From contig JAISJX010000175.1 in the NCBI GenBank assembly GCA_031261145.1, positions 1 to 5,457 on the forward strand: DNA of 5,457 nt, given 5' to 3'. The notes under the pieces were generated by a model. That model was not told where the DNA came from and did not search any database. It was given only the letters and a program-made list of their open reading frames with translations. This DNA comes from Tannerella sp. GTDB taxonomy: Bacteria > Bacteroidota > Bacteroidia > Bacteroidales > Tannerellaceae. Position numbers and translations under genes: made by a program. Positions 1 to 5,457 of the stretch are shown in pieces. Positions within the stretch are counted from its first letter, which is position 1; each line of letters begins with the position of its first letter.

Positions 1-168
1 TTCAACCGGGTGATTGACCTTGAGCAACGAAAAGTTCCCTGGAAGAATTTTCACGAAATCAGTTTCGTAAACATTCTTTATCAACCATATAACGCATCGG
101 ATAAAGCGCCGGTGGAATCAGGCATTACAGGAAAGGTTTGTTTACGTGAATGTGAAAAATTATATTAA
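1..168 (+). CDS. 3' end of an unrecognised protein-coding gene
   Basis: The frame starting at base 1 is open for 55 codons and ends at TAA (166-168). It is the only one of the six frames open over this stretch; the others hit stops early. The tail reads FNRVIDLEQRKVPW at the window edge and finishes SGITGKVCLRECEKLY, a normal soluble-looking composition with no membrane segment. The gene begins left of the window, so domain content and length are unknown. I do not recognise the family from this C-terminal piece. It is followed by A/T-rich non-coding DNA, so it probably ends its own transcription unit; no clear terminator follows, only the weak palindrome at 183-194. That it is coding is inferred from the open frame alone. 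Confidence 0.6.
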   Translation, partial: FNRVIDLEQRKVPWKNFHEISFVNILYQPYNASDKAPVESGITGKVCLRECEKLY

Positions 169-182
169 TTCAATAACTACCG

Positions 183-194
183 TTGTCATGACAA
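183..194. repeat. 12-bp perfect palindrome TTGTCATGACAA
   Basis: TTGTCATGACAA reads the same on both strands and lies 14 bp after the stop of the upstream partial gene. A run of six T (199-204) follows. As RNA it could form only a 4-bp stem with a 4-base loop, which is poor for an intrinsic terminator. It could equally be a dimeric-protein binding site or chance in A/T-rich DNA. No function is assigned. Confidence 0.3.
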
Positions 195-262
195 TAAATT
201 TTTTACAGCAAAAAATACGCAAATGAATCATTCTATCATCATGTTTTACGAAAGAATCTGCA

Positions 263-337
263 AAATCAATTGACAATTGAAACAGAAAGGAAAATGGAAT
301 AATTTTCAATTGTTAATTATCAATTGTCAATTGATTT
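263..337. repeat. 18-bp inverted repeat of CAATTG units upstream of the ATPase gene
   Basis: The left arm AAATCAATTGACAATTGA (263-280) is the exact reverse complement of the right arm TCAATTGTCAATTGATTT (320-337), separated by 39 bp. Each arm contains two overlapping CAATTG palindromes, and a further CAATTG lies at 307-312, so the hexamer occurs five times in about 70 bp. The right arm stops 3 bp before the -7 box at 341-348 and covers the region where the -33 contact should fall. From memory, short intergenic repeats of this CAATTG/TTAATTAT type are scattered through many Bacteroidota genomes. This copy may therefore be a dispersed repeat rather than a specific operator. A folded transcript or cruciform is possible. 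Confidence 0.7.
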
Positions 338-340
338 ACC

Positions 341-348
341 TATCTTTG
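341..348 (+). promoter_or_regulatory. Predicted -7 promoter box TATCTTTG for the ATPase gene
   Basis: TATCTTTG matches the Bacteroides housekeeping -7 consensus TAnnTTTG exactly and lies 16 bp before the ATG at 365. Transcription would then begin near 352-356, giving a very short leader of roughly 10 bases with no Shine-Dalgarno sequence. The -33 partner is poor: TTG trinucleotides lie 14 bp (324-326) and 28 bp (310-312) upstream instead of about 19-21. The promoter may be weak, activator-dependent or controlled through the CAATTG repeat next to it. Confidence 0.5.
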
Positions 349-364
349 TGGAAATTTTGAAATT

Positions 365-1927
365 ATGGCACGATATTTTATTGTAGCAGGGCCTTGTAAT
401 GCCGCCGAGCATTATATGATAGAGGCTTCGTCGCGGTTGACAGGAATAAGCGATCTGATTAACCAGAAACAGTATTTTGTGATTCATGCCGCCCGTCAGA
501 GCGGCAAAACCACTTTTCTGCTCGATTTGGCTAAACGTCTCAACCGCGAAGGACAGTATTATGCGCTGTATTGTTCGTTGGAAGTGGCACAGGGGATCAT
601 AGAACCGGAAAAAGGTATTCCGGCGATAGTAGATGGCATTGCGACTGCTTTGTTATTTTCAAATATTCCCCACAGGGAAGAATTTGCGAAAAATATAAGC
701 GGCAATAATTATGCATTAGTATTGTTGCGGGAACTGACGTTCTTTTGTATGTCATTAGACAAACCATTGATTATTCTTTTTGACGAAGCCGATTGCTTGA
801 GCGAGGGCACACTGATTTCCTTTCTCCGTCAGTTGCGGAATGGGTACAATACGCGAAGCCAGACGCCGTTTGTACAATCCGTTGCATTGGTGGGTATGCG
901 CAATATACGCGATTTCAAAGCGAAAATTCGTCCCGACAGCGAGACCTTGGGTAGTGCAAGCCCTTTTAATATTGTGAAAAAATCATTGACTCTTCGTAAT
1001 TTCACAAAAGACGAAATAGCAGAATTGTACAACCAACATACTATTGAAACCGGACAGGTGTTCGAACCGGAAGCGATTGAACTGATATATCAGCAAACGC
1101 AAGGGCAACCGTGGTTAGTCAATGCCATTGTCTGTGAAGTAATAGTTGAAATACTTCAAACCGATTACACCAAGCCGGTAACTGCTGATTTAGTGGATAA
1201 AGCCATTCAAACCATCATCCTGCGGCGCGACACACACATCGACAGCCTGCTGGAACGTCTCAAAGAAGAGCGGGTGCGGCGGGTGATGGAACCGGTCATC
1301 ATCGGCGAGTTGTCGGAAATTGACTCACAATCGGACGACTACCGCTATACCACAGACCTTGGTTTGATACGGGAAGACAACGGAGTAATCATGCCATCCA
1401 ACCCAATCTATGCCGAGGTAATCATCCGAACATTAAGCGCCGATTCACAAAAAGACTTGGGAGAAAGTAACTATCCTTATCAAATGCCCCATTACCTGAA
1501 AAACGGACGCATAGATGTGACGATGCTTTTACAGGATTTTCAAGTGTTCTGGCGCGAAAACAGCGAAATCTGGATAGAACGCTACAAATATAAAGAAGCA
1601 GCGCCTCATCTTATTTTACAGGCTTTCCTGCAACGGGTGGTCAACGGTGGCGGACGGATCATCCGCGAGTTTGCCGCCGGATACAGACGCCTGGACTTGT
1701 GTGTGGAGTTTAAAGGGCGGAAATACCCCATCGAACTAAAACTCCGCCGCAGTTCCAAAACGGAAGAAAACAGCTATTCTCAACTCCTCGGCTATATGGA
1801 CTCATTGGGCGTCAAAGAGGGCTGGCTGATTATATTCGACCGCCGGATTAATATAGATTGGGAAACTAAAATATATCTCAAAACGGAAACGATGGGGGAT
1901 AAAACGATAACGATAGTGGGATGTTAG
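365..1927 (+). CDS. AAA-like/STAND ATPase with C-terminal PD-(D/E)XK nuclease-like domain
   Basis: This 520-residue protein has an N-terminal P-loop NTPase. The Walker A motif is AARQSGKTT (42-50, Lys48), with Ala at the first conserved Gly, which I recall as usual in this family. Walker B is LIILFDEAD (135-143). The segment ALVGMRNIRDF (174-184) sits at the sensor-like strand, and GQPWLVNAI (247-255) resembles the lid region of STAND-type ATPases. After a winged-helix-like stretch (about 290-360), the C-terminus (about 415-495) shows a nuclease pattern: RLDL (Asp444), PIELKLRR (Glu457-x-Lys459) and YSQLLGYMD (Gln473), as in PD-(D/E)XK domains of the PDDEXK_9 kind. All nuclease core residues appear intact. 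The ATG is forced: the frame has a stop at 332-334 and no other start before it. There is no signal peptide or membrane segment. Such proteins are common accessory genes in Bacteroidota; their role is not established, and nucleic-acid cleavage or defence is inference. It appears monocistronic and ends 15 bp from the convergent pseudouridine synthase gene. Confidence 0.85.
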   Translation: MARYFIVAGPCNAAEHYMIEASSRLTGISDLINQKQYFVIHAARQSGKTTFLLDLAKRLNREGQYYALYCSLEVAQGIIEPEKGIPAIVDGIATALLFSNIPHREEFAKNISGNNYALVLLRELTFFCMSLDKPLIILFDEADCLSEGTLISFLRQLRNGYNTRSQTPFVQSVALVGMRNIRDFKAKIRPDSETLGSASPFNIVKKSLTLRNFTKDEIAELYNQHTIETGQVFEPEAIELIYQQTQGQPWLVNAIVCEVIVEILQTDYTKPVTADLVDKAIQTIILRRDTHIDSLLERLKEERVRRVMEPVIIGELSEIDSQSDDYRYTTDLGLIREDNGVIMPSNPIYAEVIIRTLSADSQKDLGESNYPYQMPHYLKNGRIDVTMLLQDFQVFWRENSEIWIERYKYKEAAPHLILQAFLQRVVNGGGRIIREFAAGYRRLDLCVEFKGRKYPIELKLRRSSKTEENSYSQLLGYMDSLGVKEGWLIIFDRRINIDWETKIYLKTETMGDKTITIVGC

Positions 1928-1942
1928 GAATTGTCCATCCTT

Positions 1943-2845
1943 TTATTTCCTGTCAAACAATGCGTTAAACTTTTTCGGTATCGGCGTTTCAAACCGCAGT
2001 ATCTCTTTCGTTATGGGGTGAACGAACGCCAAAACCTGCGCGTGCAGTCCGATACGGCCTATTGGCGAGGACGATGCGCCGTATTTCAGGTCGCCAACGA
2101 TGGGATGCCCGATATCCTGCATGTGCACGCGGATTTGATTTTTCCGGCCCGTGTCAAGTTCCACTTTCAGCATGGCGTAGCGGTCGTTCTGGCGGATGAC
2201 GCGGTAATGGGTAATGGCTTCTTTTCCCCTGCCGTCATCTTTTTGGTTGGAGTGAACTCTGAACGACCTGTCCTCGTGCAGGTATGAAACAACCGTGTCT
2301 TCCGTTCTCTTCGGAGCGCCTTCTACCACAGCAATATATACCCGCTCGGTGACGCTTTCGTTCCAGTTATCCCTCAATACCTCTTGCGCTTCACGGGTTT
2401 TGACAAACATCATCACGCCGGAGGTCTCACGGTCGATGCGATGCACGATAAACAGGCGGTTACGCGGATTTTTCTCTTTTTGGTAGTCTGCAAGAAGGCT
2501 GAACGCCGTCGTCTCTTCCCTGCCCATGCCGGTCGCCACCGAGAGTAGCCCCTCTTCCTTCTCAACCACAATGAGATAGTCGTCTTCATACATGATTTTC
2601 AGCTTAGGATGTCTGAGTTCATGCTCCACTTTGCCTGTCGTAAAGGTGATCGTGTCGCCCTCCAAAAGCGGATGGTCGAAACGCAAAACAGGAGCGCCGT
2701 TTACACACACTTGTTTGTGTGAAAGCATGAATTTGAGGTCACTACGGCTTTTCCCGTTGAAATGGATGCCGAGAAAGGTCATCAGTTCCATCGGTTCTTT
2801 CACGCGGAGCGCATTTTGCTTGCCTTTAAAAACTTTTCTTATCAT
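1943..2845 (-). CDS. RluA-family pseudouridine synthase with N-terminal S4 domain
   Basis: This 300-residue cytoplasmic enzyme is predicted to convert specific uridines in rRNA or tRNA to pseudouridine. An S4 RNA-binding domain occupies about residues 17-68 (SRSDLKFMLSHKQVCVNG). The catalytic domain (about 82-290) contains the RluA-family motif HRIDRETSG (135-143) with the nucleophilic Asp138, the core motif RKNQIRVH (234-241), and the family segments GDLKYG (251-256) and LHAQ (267-270). Length and domain order match full-length RluC/RluD-like members, and no core residue is missing. Which site it modifies cannot be told from sequence, so no symbol is given. The ATG at 2845 is the first start after an in-frame stop at 2864-2866; the next Met is residue 19, inside the S4 domain start. 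It appears to be transcribed alone from the promoter at 2969-2998, with an unusually long leader of about 115 bases. It converges on the ATPase gene with a 15-bp gap. Confidence 0.95.
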   Translation of the reverse strand: MIRKVFKGKQNALRVKEPMELMTFLGIHFNGKSRSDLKFMLSHKQVCVNGAPVLRFDHPLLEGDTITFTTGKVEHELRHPKLKIMYEDDYLIVVEKEEGLLSVATGMGREETTAFSLLADYQKEKNPRNRLFIVHRIDRETSGVMMFVKTREAQEVLRDNWNESVTERVYIAVVEGAPKRTEDTVVSYLHEDRSFRVHSNQKDDGRGKEAITHYRVIRQNDRYAMLKVELDTGRKNQIRVHMQDIGHPIVGDLKYGASSSPIGRIGLHAQVLAFVHPITKEILRFETPIPKKFNALFDRK

Positions 2846-2968
2846 TGCAGTTTTAAATTTCCTTCATTATTTGAAATCTTGCCGAATAAATTCAACAGCA
2901 AATCCACGGTTAAGTCAATATTCCCAGATTGCTTTTGCAAAGGCTGTTATTGAACATTTATTCTGTCG

Positions 2969-2998
2969 CAAATGTAGTAATAATATGTGACAAGACAA
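2969..2998 (-). promoter_or_regulatory. Predicted promoter (TTG-N19-TACATTTG) for the pseudouridine synthase
   Basis: On the minus strand TACATTTG (2976 down to 2969) matches the -7 consensus TAnnTTTG exactly. A TTG (2998 down to 2996) lies 19 bp upstream of it, the spacing expected for the Bacteroides -33 element. Transcription would start near 2961-2965, leaving a leader of about 115-120 bases before the ATG at 2845. The leader holds two tiny reading frames: 15 codons from the ATG at 2957 and 4 codons ending shortly before the gene. No riboswitch or attenuator structure was recognised. Confidence 0.6.
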
Positions 2999-3064
2999 GT
3001 GAAATGGAAAATATTTCGAGCGAAGGAAATAATCTCCAAAAAGGTTACTTTTCAAAATAATGTA

Positions 3065-3072
3065 TATATTTG
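3065..3072 (+). promoter_or_regulatory. Predicted -7 promoter box TATATTTG for the GNAT-LOG pair
   Basis: TATATTTG is an exact TAnnTTTG match, with transcription expected to begin near 3077-3080. The 5' leader to the ATG at 3114 would be about 35 bases and A-rich, as is usual for Bacteroidota. No good TTG lies about 19-21 bp upstream, so the -33 element is weak. Its position inside the longest possible reading frame argues against the upstream ATG at 3060. It points away from the minus-strand promoter at 2969-2998, making 2846-3113 a divergent regulatory region. Confidence 0.5.
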
Positions 3073-3113
3073 TGTTGCGTTACGAAAGCAAAAAGCGCTC
3101 AATAGATAAAAAT

Positions 3114-3674
3114 ATGGTCATTATCAAAGAAATAACGGAAGAAAAGGATTCCATCCCGACGAAAATACAATTTCGTCCGGCTACGCTTGCGGATGTGGCG
3201 GCGATGATGGAAATTATTCACCAGGCGCAGGAGGCGCTGAAGGTATTGGGAGTCAATCAGTGGCAGAACGGTTATCCGACGCCTGACATCATCCGGCAGG
3301 ATATCCGGAATGGGAATGCCTGCGTTTTGACGGATGGCGATGCTGTGATTGCTACCTCGGCTGTGATTTTCAACGACGAGCCGACGTACGACCGGATTTA
3401 CGAAGGTGAATGGCTGAGTACCGGCGAGTTTGTGGTCGTTCACCGGATAGCGGTGGATAACCGGCGTAAACAGAAAGGAACGGCCTCCTGTCTCTTTCGG
3501 GAAGTGGAAAAGATGGCTCTCCAAAAGAACATACATAGTTTTAAGATAGATACTCATAAAGACAATGTTCCGATGCGGAAAGCGTTGGAAAAGAATGGCT
3601 TTTCGTATTGCGGACGAATCATTTTGCGGGATGGGAATGATCGGGTGGCTTATGAAAAACGGATAGAAGAATAA
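3114..3674 (+). CDS. GNAT-family N-acetyltransferase
   Basis: The protein has 186 residues from the chosen start. GNATs transfer an acetyl group from acetyl-CoA to an amine; the substrate here is unknown. The fold starts at IQFRPATLADV (about 18-28). Motif A, which binds the CoA pyrophosphate, is VHRIAVDNRRKQKGTAS (109-125), with the Q/RxxGx[GA] loop seen as RKQKGTA. Motif B is THKDNVPMRKALEKNGF (147-163), whose DN-x-M-x-x-x-LEKNGF form is typical. The strand FKIDTH (143-148) precedes it. The frame stays open back to an ATG at 3060, but that start overlaps the -7 box at 3065-3072 and would add an 18-residue basic extension (MYIFVLRYESKKRS...) unlike a GNAT N-terminus, so 3114 is preferred. 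The LOG-family gene follows after 18 bp, so both are probably co-transcribed. The fold is certain; small-molecule versus protein substrate is open. Confidence 0.9.
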   Translation: MVIIKEITEEKDSIPTKIQFRPATLADVAAMMEIIHQAQEALKVLGVNQWQNGYPTPDIIRQDIRNGNACVLTDGDAVIATSAVIFNDEPTYDRIYEGEWLSTGEFVVVHRIAVDNRRKQKGTASCLFREVEKMALQKNIHSFKIDTHKDNVPMRKALEKNGFSYCGRIILRDGNDRVAYEKRIEE

Positions 3675-3692
3675 ACAGATAACTGCATTATA

Positions 3693-4274
3693 ATGAATGA
3701 GAAAAACAAATTCCGGTCGGTTTGTATTTATTGCGCGTCGAGTGCGAAAATCGACCCGGTCTATACGGATGCGGCGGAAAAATTAGGCATCATATTGGGG
3801 AGTAGGGGATTGCGGGTGATTAACGGGGCCGGTTCGACGGGTTTGATGCGAACCGTATCGGATGCAGTCCTGCAAAACGGCGGCGCGGTGACCGGCGTAA
3901 TCCCCCGTTTCATGTTGGAACATGGCTGGTGTCATCAGGGATTGACCGAACTGATTGAGGTGGAAACGATGCACGAACGCAAGCAACGGATGGCCGCCTT
4001 GTCGGATGCCGCCATTGCCTTGCCCGGCGGTTACGGCACGCTGGAGGAACTGCTGGAAATCATCACATGGAAGCAGTTGGGTCTCTATCATCATCCGGTA
4101 GTAATCTTAAACACAAACCATTATTACGACCCGTTATTAGCCATGTTTCGCCGTGCAATAGACGAACAATTCGCCATTTCGAATACCAGCCCGCAACAAG
4201 CCGCTTTATGGACGGTTGTTGAAACACCCGAAAAAGTTGTAGAACAGATTCTTATTGATAAAGGAATCGTTTGA
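3693..4274 (+). CDS. LOG-family protein (TIGR00730 type), probable nucleoside 5'-monophosphate phosphoribohydrolase
   Basis: This 193-residue Rossmann-like protein carries the LOG hallmark PGGYGTLEE (111-119) and the accompanying segment MHERKQRM (93-100) with the conserved Arg96 and Lys97. The N-terminal strand and loop VCIYCASS (10-17) and the glycine-rich NGAGSTGLM (44-52) also fit. Proteins of this family were once annotated as lysine decarboxylases. Characterised members cleave N6-modified AMP (cytokinin ribotides), or AMP itself, to free base plus ribose 5-phosphate. The length equals that of ordinary bacterial type-I LOG proteins and all core residues are present. The ATG at 3693 lies 18 bp after the GNAT stop, with no promoter seen between them, suggesting one operon. 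Its last 23 bp overlap the end of the convergent acyl-CoA synthetase gene. The physiological substrate in this organism is not shown by the sequence; a cytokinin role is unlikely to be assumed safely. Confidence 0.93.
   Translation: MNEKNKFRSVCIYCASSAKIDPVYTDAAEKLGIILGSRGLRVINGAGSTGLMRTVSDAVLQNGGAVTGVIPRFMLEHGWCHQGLTELIEVETMHERKQRMAALSDAAIALPGGYGTLEELLEIITWKQLGLYHHPVVILNTNHYYDPLLAMFRRAIDEQFAISNTSPQQAALWTVVETPEKVVEQILIDKGIV
4247..4268. terminator. Possible weak bidirectional hairpin at the convergent gene ends
   Basis: GATTC (4247-4251) pairs with GAATC (4264-4268). The stem extends inward by one G-T and one T-A pair, leaving a loop of about 8 bases. It sits where the LOG gene and the acyl-CoA synthetase gene end against each other. 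The stem is A/T-rich and neither strand has a proper T run after it, so it is at best a weak terminator. Both reading frames pass through it, and the resemblance may be chance. Confidence 0.2.
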
Positions 4275-5457
4275 TGCTTTGTTTCGGCGTCCTTTCAAAA
4301 TTTTCTTTCCGGATCTGGATGCTTGAAATTTTGCTGTAAGCCGGAATTTTTTGATTCAGATGGACTAAATGCTTCTCCATAATGGCCTGGATATCATCGT
4401 CGGATAGATTATGTTCCTTTGCCTGTTCCCATTCCGGATAGACTAACGCAACCAATTTTTCCTCCTTTGATACGACCAAAGATTCGGATACGTAGGGGAA
4501 ATTATTTAAAATACACTCAATCTCTTCGGGATAGATATTTTGTCCGTTGGAGCTTAGTATCAGCGCTTTGCTACGACCGCGGATAAACAGGAAGCCGTCT
4601 TTGTCGATAGTTCCCAAATCGCCGGTACGCATCCATCCGTCCGGCAACATGATTTCGGCAGTCGCTTCGGGATTTTTGTAATAGCCTAACATCTTGTTCA
4701 TTCCGCGCACTAAAATTTCGCCCGTTACATGTTCGGGATCGGAGGAATCAATCTGTACTTCCATCCGGTCTATAATTCGTCCCACCGAACCTTGCCGGAA
4801 TGTATCCCATTGTTCGTAAGCGATTAACGGGCCACATTCCGTCATTCCGTACCCCGTTGTATAGCGGAAGCCAATGGATTTCAGGAACACCTCGATTTCT
4901 TTGTTTAACGCAGCGCCGCCAATCACGATTTCAAAGAAGTTTCCCCCGAAAGCCTTATTAAGTTCCTTGAGTATTTTTTTGTTTATCAGCCATCTGAATG
5001 GAGGAATCTTGTATAAAACCTTCATCGCGGGCTTTTCGAGCATCGGGAAAATATTGTTTTTGACAATTTTTTCAATGATTATCGGCACGGCGATGATTAA
5101 GTTGGGCCGGATGACGGCGAAGCTTTCCGTGATCAATTTCGGTGTCGGGATACGGGGCAGGAAATGAATGTGACAGCCTTTATTAATCCCGTTCAGAATC
5201 TCAAAAGCCAGTCCGTAGGTATGCGCCATCGGCAACATGGAAACGAAATGGTCGCCTGAATGTATAAATTCCAAACAATCAGCAGCATACTGCGTATTGT
5301 TCCATAAGCTCCGGTAAGGGAGCATGACCCCTTTTGAAAAACCGGTTGTGCCTGATGTATAGTTAATTTCTGCCAGTTCTTCCGGTTCTTCAAGCCGGTA
5401 ATTTACATCTTCGCGCGTAAATGAAGGATATTGTTTCCGGAAATAGGCGTCTATATT
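4252..5457 (-). CDS. Long-chain fatty-acid-CoA ligase (AMP-forming), C-terminal 401 residues
   Basis: The enzyme is an ANL-superfamily acyl-adenylate synthetase that activates fatty acids with ATP and CoA for lipid synthesis or breakdown. The frame is open to the right edge, so the true start lies beyond 5457; the Met at 5325 is internal. This is shown by the ATP-binding signature YTSGTTGFSKG (visible residues 33-43) encoded across 5329-5361 just upstream of it. Further motifs in visible numbering are MLPMAHTYGL (74-83), TGYGMTECGP (201-210), GWMRTGDLG (274-282, ribose-binding Asp280), GRSK (294-297) and the C-terminal TPKQSIKR (390-397), which should hold the catalytic lysine of the mobile lid. 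About 150-200 N-terminal residues are missing compared with family members of 550-600. The sequence between motifs resembles the FAA1/FadD long-chain group, but chain length preference is not provable. The stop TAA lies at 4254-4252, inside the convergent LOG gene. No defect is visible. Confidence 0.95.
   Translation of the reverse strand, partial: NIDAYFRKQYPSFTREDVNYRLEEPEELAEINYTSGTTGFSKGVMLPYRSLWNNTQYAADCLEFIHSGDHFVSMLPMAHTYGLAFEILNGINKGCHIHFLPRIPTPKLITESFAVIRPNLIIAVPIIIEKIVKNNIFPMLEKPAMKVLYKIPPFRWLINKKILKELNKAFGGNFFEIVIGGAALNKEIEVFLKSIGFRYTTGYGMTECGPLIAYEQWDTFRQGSVGRIIDRMEVQIDSSDPEHVTGEILVRGMNKMLGYYKNPEATAEIMLPDGWMRTGDLGTIDKDGFLFIRGRSKALILSSNGQNIYPEEIECILNNFPYVSESLVVSKEEKLVALVYPEWEQAKEHNLSDDDIQAIMEKHLVHLNQKIPAYSKISSIQIRKENFERTPKQSIKRFLYQ

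Noticed and set aside
263..337. CAATTG repeats as a CRISPR array or mobile-element end
   Set aside because: The units are 6-bp palindromes at irregular spacing with no spacer pattern, no cas gene, no transposase or integrase and no target-site duplication in view.
829..1032. Minus-strand open frame of 67 codons
   Set aside because: It lies inside the ATPase gene, opposite its Walker B-to-sensor region, and has no domain signal.
365..1927. ATPase gene as an insertion-sequence or IS21-type helper ATPase
   Set aside because: There is no adjacent transposase, and the long C-terminal nuclease-like domain does not occur in IstB-type helpers.
1918..1941. Possible terminator hairpin GGATG-N12-CATCC between the ATPase and pseudouridine synthase genes
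   Set aside because: Only five pairs plus one G-T with a 12-base loop, and the T-rich run after it is interrupted; too weak to call as a terminator.
1931..2990. Plus-strand open frames at 1931-2287, 2295-2486, 2592-2990 and 2762-2953
   Set aside because: They lie opposite or partly opposite the pseudouridine synthase gene, which has complete family motifs; their translations show no recognisable domain.
3099..3557. Minus-strand open frame of 152 codons
   Set aside because: Shadow of the GNAT gene; the translation is rich in Arg/His/Phe with no recognisable motif, while the plus strand has clear GNAT motifs A and B.
3783..4094. Minus-strand open frame of 103 codons
   Set aside because: It is antisense to the LOG gene core including the PGGYGTLEE codons; no domain signal.
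4874..5393. Open frames at 4874-5167 (+) and 5193-5393 (-)
   Set aside because: Both overlap the acyl-CoA synthetase gene in other frames; the hydrophobic look of the plus-strand one reflects reverse-complement codons.

Overview
The window looks like chromosomal DNA of a member of the Bacteroidota, most likely the order Bacteroidales. Three intergenic regions carry a match to the Bacteroides-type -7 promoter box TAnnTTTG. Starts lack strong Shine-Dalgarno sequences and are preceded by A/T-rich DNA, and the protein types fit this group. The genus cannot be fixed from the sequence alone.

Layout from left to right: (1) the last 55 codons of an unrecognised plus-strand gene (1-168). (2) An A/T-rich intergenic stretch (169-364) with a 12-bp palindrome, an 18-bp perfect inverted repeat built from CAATTG units, and a -7 box 16 bp before the next start. 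(3) A 520-residue plus-strand protein (365-1927) joining a P-loop ATPase of the AAA-like/STAND type to a C-terminal PD-(D/E)XK nuclease-like domain. It is the accessory-looking gene of the window and the best candidate for undescribed biology. (4) A convergent RluA-type pseudouridine synthase on the minus strand (1943-2845), only 15 bp from the ATPase end. (5) A divergent promoter region (2846-3113). (6) A plus-strand pair: a GNAT acetyltransferase (3114-3674) and, 18 bp later, a LOG-family nucleotide-binding protein (3693-4274). (7) The C-terminal 401 residues of a minus-strand long-chain acyl-CoA synthetase (4252-5457), whose start lies beyond the right edge. It overlaps the LOG gene tail-to-tail by 23 bp.

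Most of the window is housekeeping in character: RNA modification, small-molecule acetylation, nucleotide hydrolysis and fatty-acid activation, arranged as independent transcription units with tight convergent ends. Only the GNAT-LOG pair looks like an operon. The ATPase-nuclease gene appears to be transcribed alone. No RNA genes, CRISPR array, transposase or integrase was seen, and no recognised multi-gene defence system is present.
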